Source of the DNA: Ramazzottius varieornatus
Lineage: Eukaryota > Tardigrada > Eutardigrada > Parachela > Ramazzottiidae
Assembly (NCBI GenBank): GCA_001949185.1
Contig: BDGG01000013.1
Location: forward strand, 988,036 to 1,052,035
Direction of reading: 5' to 3'
Length of the DNA: 64,000 bases
Part shown: positions 44,543 through 55,380 of the stretch, piece by piece
Layout: every line of letters starts with the position of its first letter
Numbering within the stretch: the first letter of the stretch is position 1
Notes under the pieces: generated by a model
What the model saw: the letters and a program-made list of their open reading frames with translations, nothing else
What the model was told of the DNA's origin: nothing
The model's database searches: none
Program-made: the position numbers and the translations under genes

Positions 44543-44849
44543 ATGATTTTGACCAAGGAAATTGTCCATGGGTTCGAGGCTGCTATTAGGGCCGATCTCG
44601 AGCCGGACCAACGCGAAGCTAAAACGAAAGGAATACGACAAGTTCGTTGACTTGATCCGCATGGTTCAGTCCGGTAAGTTCAGCATGAACAAGTACAGAT
44701 ACGTATGCGTCGTAGGTGGCTTCAAAGAGCCGGAAACTACGATGATCAGGTGGCGTACGTTTGGCCGAACCCATGGTAGTCAAGGACCCTATGCAGAACC
44801 TAGGATCATCTTCCTTACAATTGCCTGGTATGCGGGATTTTCCGGGTAA
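44543..44849 (+). pseudogene. Tctex1-domain-like fragment with a frame break
   Basis: ATG 44543 opens MILTKEIVHGFEAAIRADLE, which then runs to a stop at about 44655. In the next frame (44562-44849) the segment KRKEYDKFVDLIRMVQSGKF is followed by KYRYVCVVGGF, IRWRTFGR and RIIFLTIAWYAGF. The order helix, helix, KYRYV strand, then alternating hydrophobic strands resembles Tctex-type dynein light chains (KYKYVVQV...CFWD...). The two halves only join if the frame changes near 44615. The match is by pattern, not by strong identity. Confidence 0.3.
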
Positions 44850-44850
44850 G

Positions 44851-46331
44851 GCGTCTGTAGCAACCGAATCTGTGAAGGTGTGATGTGTGATGCATCACAC
44901 TTTCGGTTCACACATACACGCCCGACACTGTGTTGTATGAGCATCAGACTTTCGGCCACATCACACTTTCGGTCAACCAAAGGTGTGATGTCGTATGAAG
45001 TAGCGCACCTACTGTATGTGTAAAGCAAACTGAAATGCGCCGGTGACTGATAGGACTTACAGAAGATCTGACATTACGCGTGTGGTCTTCAGAACGTGAT
45101 GTTGCACTGTCGCGTGAACGCCGACCTGTGCACTATGTACACGTACGTGGAACTTCCTTTGTACAAATCGAGAAGATATTGGTTGTTTCAGCAATTCACC
45201 TGATCATGAGATATTTACTTGAGGACAAAGAGATCAGATCATTCAAGGACAACAACAATGGGCTCATCATCTATAAAACGCTTCCGACTATTTCGTCGAC
45301 CGAGCTCGTTAGCTAAATACAAACTAGCCCGATCAGCAGTGACAGTATAAGCACTTCGTGTGGGCTTGGTGAACTTGTTTTTCATGCTCCTTGGAACTTC
45401 AGCACGCGGACAAGCCGAAAAACTAATGTGTCACTCTACCCCGGCGGACAAGGCTGCCCGGAGAACGGATAAGCCGGCATTTGGAAAGGGTTCGATTGGT
45501 AGAACATTGGCTGAAACGGTAATGGTTGGTAGGGCATTGGCTGGTGGGAAAAGGGATGGAGCATCGGTGGAGGAGTCATGGGTGGGTACTGCATTGACTG
45601 CATCGCCATTGCTGCTTGGGGATAATGAAGTTGTCCCGTTGAGATGTGCTGGAAGCTTCCAGCGCTCACTTTTTGGTTTGACGGAACAGCTGATGTGGTG
45701 TCCAGCTTCTCCGTCAAAACGCCGCTATCGTAGTGCAAGCCGTCGATTATCCCACTTCTATCAACAGCGCGTACGGGATCACTCGTTGTTGGAGTCGAAG
45801 GCTGATCCATGACTTCTTTCTCTGGCCTGGCGTCTCTTCGAGTAGGTGTGAATTCCTGTGCTGACCAAGCGGTGACCACGTTGGTTTCACATGGTAGATC
45901 GATGGACAGGATAGTACAACATCGAAAAACAACCCTGTTTACGGTGAAATAAAACGCGAATGCAAATGCTGCGGAAACATAACCACAACGTGACTCATAG
46001 CGACTTACGCCAAAACCACAACAATTACCGTTACTGTAACGGTTTGTGTTATGTGTTGCCTGCGTTTGCATTACATTTCCGGATGCCGTTGGTTCACCTT
46101 TATGATTCCAAAGTTGATGCAAAAATTGCAACAATATTCGTTGCAATCTCTTCGCTTGTGTTTGCGTCTATAGCTCGTCAAGCGGCGCACTCGGCATGGT
46201 GAATGCGGGGTAAGCTGCGCCGCTTCATTCGACATCACACCTTTGGTTGACCGAAAGTGTGATGTGGCCGAAAGTGTGATGCATCACACATCACACCTCA
46301 CACCATCACAGATTCGGTTGCTACAGGCGTC
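44851..46331. mobile_element. 1.48-kb module bounded by long inverted repeats
   Basis: The left arm (44851-45013) begins GCGTCTGTAGCAACCGAATC and contains TGTGATGCATCACACTTTCG and CAACCAAAGGTGTGATGTCG. The right arm (about 46205-46331) is its reverse complement, ending GGTTGCTACAGGCGTC. The left arm has about 60 extra bases in its middle. The arms contain repeated GTGTGATG words that are themselves palindromic. Between the arms lies a proline-rich ORF on the - strand. No transposase was seen. Confidence 0.7.
45436..45935 (-). CDS. Proline/glutamine/methionine-rich ORF inside the inverted-repeat module
   Basis: The - strand frame is open from about 46146 to TAG 45436. An acceptor-like site (CGTAAACAG) at about 45936 would start an exon; the first good ATG is 45810 (MDQPSTPTTSDPVRAV), giving 124 residues. 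The C-terminal half is rich in Pro, Met, Gln, Tyr and Phe in a loose repeat (QPMPYQPLPFQPMFYQSNPF). No family was recognised. It could be cargo captured by the inverted-repeat element or an unrelated low-complexity protein. Confidence 0.35.
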
Positions 46332-46547
46332 AATACACCTCGCAGCAAATTCATCTTTTGGATTCGCCTTTCAAAACTTTCGCAGTTTGCGCGTTTGGCT
46401 TTTTATACATTTCGCCTTCCAACCCTATCACCTTCTGAAAACAACACTTCTAACCTCTTTGCCTTTTGAGCACCGCCAAGTTTGATTGTCCGTGTTGAAG
46501 AGTGGTAGCAAGTTGGCTTGGGCGGGCTGTAGGTGAACTGTATTCAG

Positions 46548-46893
46548 GTACGAGGTAAACTTCACGATTCGGGCGGGCCAATTTTTCCATAATTCGGGCG
46601 GCGCGAAAAGTTGATACGTTATTTACTATGCTGTGTTGATTGATCATCGTACATCGGTTGACACAACTTTAGGCTTTTCAACATTGAGCAGACCCCTCTT
46701 TCTTTCACCGCTGACTCCTCGACACTCTGACATCTTCCCATCTCTAGAACTATCACGAGTGATAGAAGAGTGTCTGTTCTAGCCCAGCGAACAAAAACTA
46801 AGCGATTTGGAGCAGAAAGAGCAGAGATACATACCGCCAAAATTGTGATAGGAAAATCGGTCCGACCGAATTGTGAAGTTTACCTCGTAGCTA
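46548..46893. mobile_element. Foldback element with about 50-bp arms
   Basis: TACGAGGTAAACTTCACGAT (46548 on) continues TCGGGCGGGCCAATTTTTCC. Its inverted near copy occupies 46838-46893 (CGAATTGTGAAGTTTACCTC at the right end). The spacing is about 240 bases and no ORF is convincing. Confidence 0.6.
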
Positions 46894-47080
46894 AGAGGTC
46901 ATAGTATCAAACTCACTCGAAGACTATAAATAAGCGGCGGACGGAACAATATGACTCAGTGAAAAGCCAACCTTACACTGCAGCACAACGACTGCTTCGA
47001 TCGGTTTTTGCGCCTTCACCGAAGAACTCCCCAGCAGTTCTTAGGCTTCAGGTTCACTCAGACATCAACGTTCCGTGTAC

Positions 47081-47088
47081 TATAAATA
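47081..47088 (+). promoter_or_regulatory. TATA box for the small secreted peptide ORF
   Basis: TATAAATA lies 31 bases before ATG 47119. A similar TATAAATA occurs at about 46925 with no useful ORF after it. Confidence 0.35.
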
Positions 47089-47118
47089 CTGCCCAACACA
47101 GCTTCTAGCCCGCGACGA

Positions 47119-47310
47119 ATGTCTTGTGCAAAGTTTATGTGCTTATGGATAGTGATTTTCCGATTCGAATGTCTTTCGCTCGCCATGCAGTGTTCACTTG
47201 AATATAAAGTAGACGTTCGAGGGGAAAGTTCTGTCCATCGCTTCCACTTCCCGATAGCAAAGGAGTGCACTTCGCCATCGCAACACTGTATTTCACGACA
47301 ATGTCAGTGA
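47119..47310 (+). CDS. Candidate small secreted cysteine-containing peptide
   Basis: A 63-residue ORF begins with a signal-like leader (MSCAKFMCLWIVIFRFECLS, cut perhaps after LAMQ) and has a mature part of about 40 residues with four Cys (one near its start, then KEC, QHC, RQC at the end). A TATA box 31 bases upstream supports transcription. No known family. It lies antisense to nothing recognised and just 3' of the decayed EB-like array. Confidence 0.35.
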   Translation: MSCAKFMCLWIVIFRFECLSLAMQCSLEYKVDVRGESSVHRFHFPIAKECTSPSQHCISRQCQ

Positions 47311-47472
47311 AATGAGTGAAGAGCCAACGGCAAAAGTTTATGGTTGATCGGAGTTCACTTTGCTTACTTGATGGAAGCTAGACAGTGCCTCTTGAGGTAC
47401 GAGTCAATTGAAAGAAAACTTACTTTATGCTCGGGGCGAAAGCAACAGGAGCCAGAGTGGACCTTACTGATG

Positions 47473-48589
47473 CATTGTAGGCCACCTTTACTAGCCCGCG
47501 TCAACGGAGGACACGCGCAGATCCCAGATGGCACGTTTGGGGTGGTTCTCCAACAACTGTGGCCTAGCTATTTGGCGCAGTGGTCGTCGTTCAAGCACAT
47601 CGTTTGCGCTTGTTGGGCTGTGTGTATTAACGCGCTTAAGTTAGTCGAGATCGGTCTGAGTGAAGAGTCAAAATTTTTCTCACTTACGTTTGCACTGAGG
47701 TTTTCCGCCAGTGGGAGCGTAGAATGCGGTACCCACGACGTCCCCTGGAAGAACTGGTGGGTCGTTGGCAGCATCAGCCTTCGCGGTGCAGTAACACTTT
47801 TTGGTCGAGAAGTCACATCGTGCTGCCTTTCCTGGTTCGACTGTGGATGGATCGAGAACGTCACAGTCATTGTGATCAGCACAAGTTTTCAGATTAGGAT
47901 CTGTCAATAAAGAGGGACGTACTGTACGTTTAAAGATTTAGAGTGAAAATATTCAGAGCGAGAAACTGGTAACTTACTCAGGCAGCCAAAAACTTTGCCA
48001 GCTACGGTCGGTGGCGGGCAGGTGCATCTTCTCTTTTGGGAACCGGGCAGGGTGTTGCAAATATAATCGGGGTTTCAGGCTTTACAAAAATTCAGACCGC
48101 CGTTTTTCAGACAGTTGTCAGTTGCCGTAATTTCTGGAAAAGCAACAAGCAGTGAACGCCACGTTCCGGAAAGTCAGTTTCAAGACCAATTAAGCATGGC
48201 CCATTCGTTCTTTTGGCCCAGACAAACAAACGACTGTGATCACAAACCTCTTGTACAGGTAGGGCCTCTGTCGTCAAAAGCTTTGTCCTCGAGACATTGG
48301 CACCTTTTTCCTGTCGGAGATGCAGTGGGTCGTAGGCCTCCAGGAACCGGTGCTGGAAGAATACGGTTAACGCGGCGCACCGATTTGGTGCGAATGCAGT
48401 CCTTATCATCCGTACATTCGGTGGCGTTCAAAAGAACTAATTGCTCTATGAAAAATTATACACGTTAGATTCACACAGCTGGAACCACAACCAATGTATC
48501 AAAATACTCTACCGTTGACACATCTGTCATAATCGTCGTCAGGCTCGAAGTTGGGCCTGCACTCGCACTGGCCCCAACCAGTAACGTCT
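47473..48589 (-). pseudogene. EB-like cysteine-module array with in-frame stops
   Basis: Five exon-like blocks on the - strand each resemble a module with C...DDxDC...C.C...C spacing. They are about 48589-48513 (GWGQCECRPNFEPDDDYDRC), 48431-48244 (NATECTDDKDCIRT and RCQC), 48134-47985 (TDNCLKNGG, RRCTCPPPTVAGKVFGC), 47901-47687 (LKTCADHNDCDV, KKCYCTAKAD) and 47620-47473 (CLNDDHCAK, SGICACPP). The third block has TGA at 48075-48077 and the fifth has TAG at 47568-47570 in the module frame. EB modules occur in secreted or membrane proteins, chiefly of invertebrates. No signal peptide or first exon was found. I infer a decaying gene. Confidence 0.5.
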
Positions 48590-48649
48590 CTCAGGGGTAA
48601 TACAGGGGAAAACAAGTTCGAGAAAAGTTCGCATTCACATGGTGAAAGT

Positions 48650-48930
48650 CTAAACCTTCGCGGCGTATTCGGCGACAAGCGCCTCCAGTTCCTCGTCACT
48701 AAGTCTTTTGGGAAACTCGACAGACAGAATATGGCGGGCGCCATTGTTCTCCAACGCGCAGCCTACCATGCCTGCCACGTTTCTACAGCACGTGCAGTCG
48801 ACCGCGCCTTCGATCTTTGGCTCGAAGGTTTCAGCTGCTCAACGTCCCACAATCGAGATCACACCTGCTCGTTGTAAACATTCTTCGCCACACGCATTCT
48901 TGTGCAGACTTCTTTGCGTTTAGCTAGAAG
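48650..48930 (-). CDS. 3' exons of a small cysteine-rich protein
   Basis: On the - strand one frame reads HKNACGEECLQRAG, then, after an apparent 48-base GT-AG intron (donor at about 48869, acceptor before 48821), continues IEGAVDCTCCRNVAGMVGCA and ends EFPKRLSDEELEALVAEYAA plus Lys-Val-stop at 48650-48652. Without the intron, TGA interrupts the same frame. Cys spacing (C-x3-C, CTCC, C) suggests a disulphide-rich domain, family unknown. The 5' exon and start are not identified and must lie in the 200 bases before the ORP gene's stop or be absent. Confidence 0.4.
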
Positions 48931-49129
48931 GCTACAATTTACCGAGTACAGTTCAAAAACTTAGGAATAAACAACTGGGTAAACAGTAGTCACATTTTAC
49001 TATAACAGAATCTAAAAAAGCTCGTGTAACTGGGTTCGCGTTCGAAATCAAATCTCAGATCACAAGGTTTAAAATATCACACATTCATGCTGAGGAAGCT
49101 GTATCCTTCCTTCTTGTGGAAGACAGGAA

Positions 49130-52100
49130 CTAAAATAGTTGATCTAGCTGCACATTACGAAATCCAGGATCCTCGCGAAGTGACCAATATCGGTAATTAA
49201 ACTCGTAAATATCGTTCACGTCGCTTCCGGCTTGCTCCAGCCGCCTATAAAGACCACCAACAAGCAATCAGCCACAGCCCAACTGCTTCTTTAAAACTAC
49301 AGCAAACTCAAAACCATACCTGAACCATTTCGGCTCGTAAGGGTAATGGTCTTTTGTGTATTTTGCGCAGCGTTCTCTTTGCAGCTGTTCGACTCGCTTC
49401 TTCTCAATTTCCGCCGCGACGATATTCCCACATTCCAACAAGCTACAACACACCGCAAATAGTCAACATCCGCATTTCAGTATACATTAGAAGAAAGGGA
49501 AACGTCGGCTAATGAACTAAACATGACCATAATCTAAAGTGGCGCACGTTTCCGTTGTATCGGCCGAAAGTGTGCGCCACCTGAGAAAACGATAATGTTC
49601 AAGTCGTAATTTTGCCAAAGTTTCAAATCTGTGTTTCTTACCGTTGGTCAGGTCGGAAACGGCAGTCTGTGATGGGAAGCATGTCCGTCATGCCGTCATT
49701 AAGCTCGTTCAGCTCGACAGCGAACCTCGTGAAGCCATAGTATTTTTCGTGGTCAGCCGGCATGGCTCCAGCTCGCCACATGACCCGCGTTCCAGTCTTA
49801 CCAGTGTCGTTCCAGTAGACGCACTCGTTCCAGCTGCCGAAGAGCGCCGTCAAAGGAGCTCGGTCAGGACCGTGGACGGAACCTTCAACTTGTACGGTTG
49901 TCCCATCGCCTTTTCCCGACTGTGAAACAAATAAGCTGAAACAGTATTATGTCCGACTACTTCCAACTAAGCTGAAGAATGTTCGAATCTTCGAAAGAAC
50001 CAACAGAGAACTCGGCAGCAGTGTTTCCCCAAAAGGCGCACGCCATCAGGTCTACTGGCTTGGAGAGTGCGCCGCTTGGGGAGTACGTTAGCCGTATCAC
50101 ATTTCCAAGTGGCGCACACTCCCGACCAGCAATAACGGAAGAGCGCGCCATTTGGAAGAACGATCTCGTCAAGTCCGTCCGTGTAGGACACAGTTATGGT
50201 GATTGAACTGGCTTACTTTGCCGAAGGTTAGAGTGGCGTGGTAGTCGTTGCTGCACGTGATCTTGGTGGTGCCGTATATCTCAATGTTGCCTCTCTGCGA
50301 CATCAATGCGGCGACCCCGAGGCGGGAACTGGGCTTGTTCCACCGGTAATGCTCGCTCTTGTTGATAGTCACATGAACTTCACCGTGGTTGGTGACTTCG
50401 ATGGATCGACCCCAAAAGCGCGTTTTCGGCCGGAAATCTACCCCAATACACTTTACCATTTCTTGCTTCATGTTACAGTGTTCAATCCATCATCGACCGA
50501 GGCTTACATCGATATCGAAAGAGAGATTCGGACTAAGTATTCTACCTTGCCAGTAACAGTACTTGTCGCTGAGCGATTCGGCATGGCATGCTGAGATGGG
50601 TGGATGATGGCTGACTTGTTCTGCCACGTACCGGAAACCCTTATCTTCCCTCACGCACTCTAAAATACCACACCCTTCATCAGCATTCACACTACTGAGT
50701 TTGGAATAAATCGAAATCGTTACATACCGTAGGTCTCTCCAAGGAGTGGGTTGAAAGGCTTGGTACCGGCCCGGTAATACGACGATGCGAAACCGGAAAT
50801 GGCGAACGTCGCCACTAAAGTCTGGAAAAAACGCACCAGTCAGAGTCTAGATTAGACTTTTACCATTAGCCAACACAGCAGGCGACGGTGGTGTCATACC
50901 ATGCGTTCGACAGGGTCGGAAGATTCAGCGGCTCTGTCCAACAGTTCGCAGTATTCGAGCTCTTCACAGAGACGCTGCAGCATGCTGAGTGGCTCGTTGA
51001 TTTTGACGGGCAACGCGAGTCGGGTCAAGTCTTTGCCGATGAAGCCGCCAATCATCTTGAGTAAACTGCCATCTGCAGCCGGTCGCGGACAAGGTAGCGT
51101 GGTTCGCCTACCGGTCTGCAAGTTCATGGGCGCCAACCGCATATCCTCGTCTGTCCCATCGAAGGACTCGGAGTCGGTTGTCGAACCTCCTTCGTCCCTC
51201 GACTCACCCCGCTGGAAATCAAAACCCAAAAATGATGAATATCCAAATGTGATATGCGACTTCTAAATCAAATTGATCCAAGGTGATATGTTACAGCAAC
51301 AAGAATGACTTTCTGGAGTCGCGTATTCAGCTGCCAACGCTGCACAAATTCAGTTTCGCCTTTTTGCTACGGTATTTTCTTGGCCAACGATGACCTGCTC
51401 ACACGTTTGCACAAAGTTTGTTGCAAGTTTCAGTAATTTCCGTTTTACATTATGACTTCCTAGGCGTTGTCTGCATTTTCCCTCTCCACGCTTCCCCGGA
51501 TGAAACCCACCCAACAACTAATCTTATCCCGACTGAGCGAACCCTCATTGTATGTTGCTCCCTCTGTGATCCTGCCTTAGGGATCGTCTCAACAAACATT
51601 CCTAATAAGTTCAAGAGGAACGACACTTCCGTGCCCCCCTTGCCCGCCCGACTTCATCAAACTAATATTAGCTTCGGGACCAGTTCAAAGTCACGTCATC
51701 GATCTGACGCGCAAGAGACAACGTCAATCACGTCTGTTTCCCTTCACTGGAAAACTCACGCAAGCTATCAAATAGCTTACGCTTCCAAATCGATTGTCAT
51801 CAAGTGCACACAAAGAATACGCCGGCTCTCCTTGGAACGAGAGAGTGCGCTCCACGAACATTTGGAATCTAAGCAAACAAGCACGGCAAGACTGCTTTCT
51901 AAATGGCGCACACTTTCAGTGGTATTGGCTGAGACAGTGCACCGCTTGGGAAACGATCATGCCATGTTCTCTTCAAGTGGTGCACGCTGCCAGCCAATAA
52001 CACCGACAACCTGCGCCACTTGAGGGGAAAGCTCCTGTCTAATTGTTTCCTCCAAGTTGCGCACGCCGTCAGCCATTAACACTGAAGAAGTACGCCACTT

Positions 52101-55100
52101 AGAAAATGATTTTGTCGAGATCTTAGCCGAGCCCCCCTTTCATACTTTGTGATTCTGATCGGGTGACAGTACATGACTACCACATGCTGTGGAAGAATGG
52201 AAAGACTTACGTCAGAGGAAGTGTCAGAAATATGACCGACCGAAGCGTTGGGTTGCAGAGTGGCGCCGCTAAAATGGCTGATGGCCGTGAAGAAGGTTTC
52301 ACACGACCCGATGGTTCCTCCACTATCCGACGACAATGTGTGGACGATGCGACTCTAAACAAACACAGACAATCAACTTCCCACGCGCCTCTCCCTCTTT
52401 TTCATATTCTATCCCGCCCGATACACAATCCGTTAGCGTAAGACCAAAACATGCATCAAGCGTTGGTTTACTCTCTTGGCCAGATACAAAGTGGGATGGC
52501 AAAAGAAGAGCAAGGAGATGAATCGATGACTTGCTGTTCTCCGTTCATTCATTCTTCCCAGTTTGCGTCATCGTCATTTTTTAAGAGACGTTGTGTGGTG
52601 GGTATATGGACTAACAAGGAGGAAGTGGGAAAAAGGCACGCACCTGTAATGGGCCATTGGTGCGGGGAAGTGAGCCTTCTTCGGTGAGCGTGGTGTGGAA
52701 CCGCGTGTACAACTGACGAAAGTCGTTTCCAATCATCCGAAAGGTCGATAAAACTGGAAAAATCAAATTCCAAAATCATCTCTACATTTCAATTATCGTC
52801 CAGTTTTCCCGAAATCTTAGTTTACCGTTAAAGAAATCATCGAAGTTGTTTCAGGGCAAATTTAAAAATCGGTGTTCGATTTTACAAAGTTTGATTACTT
52901 GTGAAAAAGTTCCCAACTTGATTACGATTGCACGCTAACATTTTTCGCAAATCAAGTTTACACGATGTTGTACCGAATGAATTTGTACGGAGTTAGCTAT
53001 TTGTTTACGTTTTGCTGTTTAATTAACTGGAAGAAAGCACTCTCATTGATTTTACTGCTTACGTTCACGAGCCAGTAAGACAGTTTCCGCGTCACTGCGT
53101 GTTGAAACGTGGCTTCCACTGTCGTTCCTCTGGATGGTTTGCCCCATCACGCCATCCTGTCTACCCGACGTCAGGTGGCTTCCGCCGTTACTGCTGTTAC
53201 TGACGTGTGGCCCCAAATCGAGCGTGTTATTGAGGCTATTCTGCGACCCGCGGCTGCCGTCATTGCTCAAGAGGGAAGTGGGGTTGGGCGAGCTGGGAGG
53301 CAGCGAGAAGGTGGCCGTCGTCGTTTGTGGAGAGGCTGCTGCTGCGTCATTTAGCTGATTAGGCGACGCACAAGTGCTAAGAGTGGGAATCTGCCGGTGC
53401 AGCGATTCCGTGATGGGTCGTTTAGTCTACACGAACAGAAAACATGTACCATCAAGTTGATGTGTGAAGATAAAGGGTAAAGAGTAGACTCGCACAATGT
53501 CCGCTGGGAACATGCGCAAATCATTGGGGTGCAGCGCTGTGCAAAGTCCTTCAGGGGCAGAACTCTGGAGGATGATGTACGAAGAGCGGCTAGAGTGAGT
53601 TTTAATCTCCTACCGATCCTTTGGTTGACGCGACGGATGATGCATCGTCTTTTCGAGTGAGAGATATGTCGACTTTGGCGTCGGTCTTCTTCCGACGAGT
53701 GAAAAATCGCTTGATTGTGGTTTTGCGTGAACCTTCCACGGAGTTGCTCTGAAAAAATAAGGTACTACTTGAACCACACATGACTGGAAAACTCATCCCC
53801 AATTATTCTGAAATTTTTCAGAAATTACTTCAGAGAATTTCCCAATTTTGGCAAGTAAACTCGACAAGACTGTCGTTCCCAGTGGCGCACGCTTTCAGTC
53901 AGTACCGCTGACCATGTGTGCCACTTGATTTATCCCCTAAATTCCAAACTGATTTCTTACCTGAGGGTCACGTTCTGAGTTTGGTTCAGCACTCGTCGCT
54001 TCGAGTTGTTCCACCATGGCAGAAGCTTTATCCAATTTCTGGAGAATAGCATCGAGCTCTGGAAGGAACCCGGAAACAGGGCGGAGATTAGCTTCATTTA
54101 AGCAGCCTTAATTTCTTTTGTATGTCTCATTAGTTTAACTGTGAGGAGGGACGTACGAGCTTTTGACACGTCAAGCCCGAACTTCCTGGCCGCTGCGCTC
54201 TGTTGCGGTGTCAGCGTGGCATCCTTGATGGGGTCGCCATTACCCAGGTCGTGATCGGTGAAGGCCAAGTGCGCCATCATGGCTTGACGGTACAGCCGGT
54301 GATCGCGCAGCATTCGCGCCCATTTCATAAATGCAATTTCCGTTGCCACCTTCAAAAGATGCAGCAGAACAATGAAGCCCAACCCAAAACATGACCAGGG
54401 AACATGCGGGCTAGTCTAGAGGGAATAGGAGAACCCACCCGGAAATGATGGACGGCTTCGGTTGAATCGATCTCGATGCCGCGCTTCTTGGCATTCAACA
54501 CCACCACCGACAACCCGATATCCAGCTTGCCCAGAAAAACCCCACGATCCATCTATCAAACAAAAAATCGCACAGAGATTATGTTAGTGAAACCTCATAT
54601 CGAAAACAATGAGCTCTCGAAACTATCGCAGTGTCAGTTCCTCGCCAGATAAACTGTGAAAACTATTCTACCAATGAATTCACTTACATCCATCTTATTC
54701 TTCGAGTAGTATAAATATCCATGTTCCAACCGACAATATCTCTGCCAAGCAAAAGAGCAACAATAAAAAATTTATCAAGAGTATGCGGAACGAAAAAGAT
54801 TGACGAAATGGCCAACCAGTCAACTGAACCAGCTAACACGCTGAAGCAGCACATGACGTCACGAAAACGCCATGCGGTGGGCACGGGGTGTCGCCAACCA
54901 GCACGGTTATACATATGACGTACCACGCCACTTGAGAAAAGTTACCTTCTGGAAGCCCGTTCCCCTTCGCCGTCGTTTCTTCGACAATATCCCTTCGAAA
55001 ATTTGCACTTGTTCGTCGAACCGCTCACCGACTCTTAAACTCTGCAGGATCTCGTACTCGACATCTAGTGACGGTTTCCAGCCCCGCTGCAGTTGAGGGG

Positions 55101-55380
55101 AGGCAGCTTTCAGCGAGACTTTGCGCGAGTCAGTAGGGTCGTAGCTGAAATATTCCGACTGGGACGACGAGCCGTCCATCGACGGTGTAGATGACATGGA
55201 GTTGCTGGAAGGAGATTCCGCATCACTACTACCCGCTCCAGGCACAGGACGAGCCTGGGAAGAGACCATGGCGGGGTTGGTGGTGGCCTGAAAGCCTTCC
55301 GAGATGGATATTGGCCGTGAGATGGTCCGCGCTGCGTGCGAGTCGACCGTGTCAGGCTTCGCTTCAGCTTCGGTGGCCAT
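49130..55380 (-). CDS. OSBPL3/6/7-like: Oxysterol-binding protein-related protein, OSBPL3/6/7 type
   Basis: Seventeen exons on the - strand: 55380-54946, 54741-54688, 54552-54439, 54349-54157, 54058-53961, 53748-53614, 53564-53496, 53426-53063, 52753-52644, 52354-52211, 51211-50900, 50821-50728, 50659-50546, 50437-50217, 49919-49642, 49442-49320, 49244-49130. They encode 990 residues. A Ser-rich N-terminus is followed by a PH domain ([11 protein letters not shown], then [16 protein letters not shown]), a coiled coil, a linker, and the lipid-binding [22 protein letters not shown], then [20 protein letters not shown], the signature EQVSHHPP, and [16 protein letters not shown] with RFRPDQR. The end ([13 protein letters not shown]) fits the OSBPL3/6/7 subgroup. 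The family moves or senses sterols and phosphoinositides at membrane contacts. Introns are as short as 49 bases and several carry palindromic repeats. Confidence 0.93.
49537..49583. repeat. Short palindromic repeat family, copy 6
   Basis: AAAGTGGCGCACG and TGTGCGCCACCTG arms; in the ORP intron 49443-49641. Confidence 0.8.
50027..50156. repeat. Short palindromic repeat family, copies 7 and 8 in tandem
   Basis: Copy 7 (50027-50080) has arms CCCCAAAAGGCGCACG and GTGCGCCGCTTGGGG. Copy 8 (50105-50156) has CCAAGTGGCGCAC and GCGCGCCATTTGG. Both lie in the ORP intron 49920-50216. Confidence 0.75.
51900..52102. repeat. Short palindromic repeat family, copies 9 to 11 in tandem
   Basis: Three copies at about 51900-51950, 51973-52023 and 52052-52102 with roughly 25-30 bases between. 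Left arms read AAATGGCGCACAC, CAAGTGGTGCACGC and CAAGTTGCGCACGC; right arms ACCGCTTGGG, TGCGCCACTTGAG and TACGCCACTTAG. The spacers of copies 10 and 11 share AGCCA-TAACAC. All lie in the ORP intron 51212-52210. Confidence 0.75.
53880..53928. repeat. Short palindromic repeat family, copy 12
   Basis: CAGTGGCGCACGCTTTCAGT at the left and TGTGTGCCACTTGA at the right, preceded by AAACTCGACAAGACTGT. It lies in the ORP intron 53749-53960. Confidence 0.75.

Noticed and set aside
45960-46202. 80-codon ORF on the + strand
   Set aside because: Partly overlaps the right arm of the inverted-repeat module and has no supporting signal.
50901-51266. 121-codon ORF on the + strand
   Set aside because: Antisense of the ORP exon 50900-51211, which has clear family motifs.
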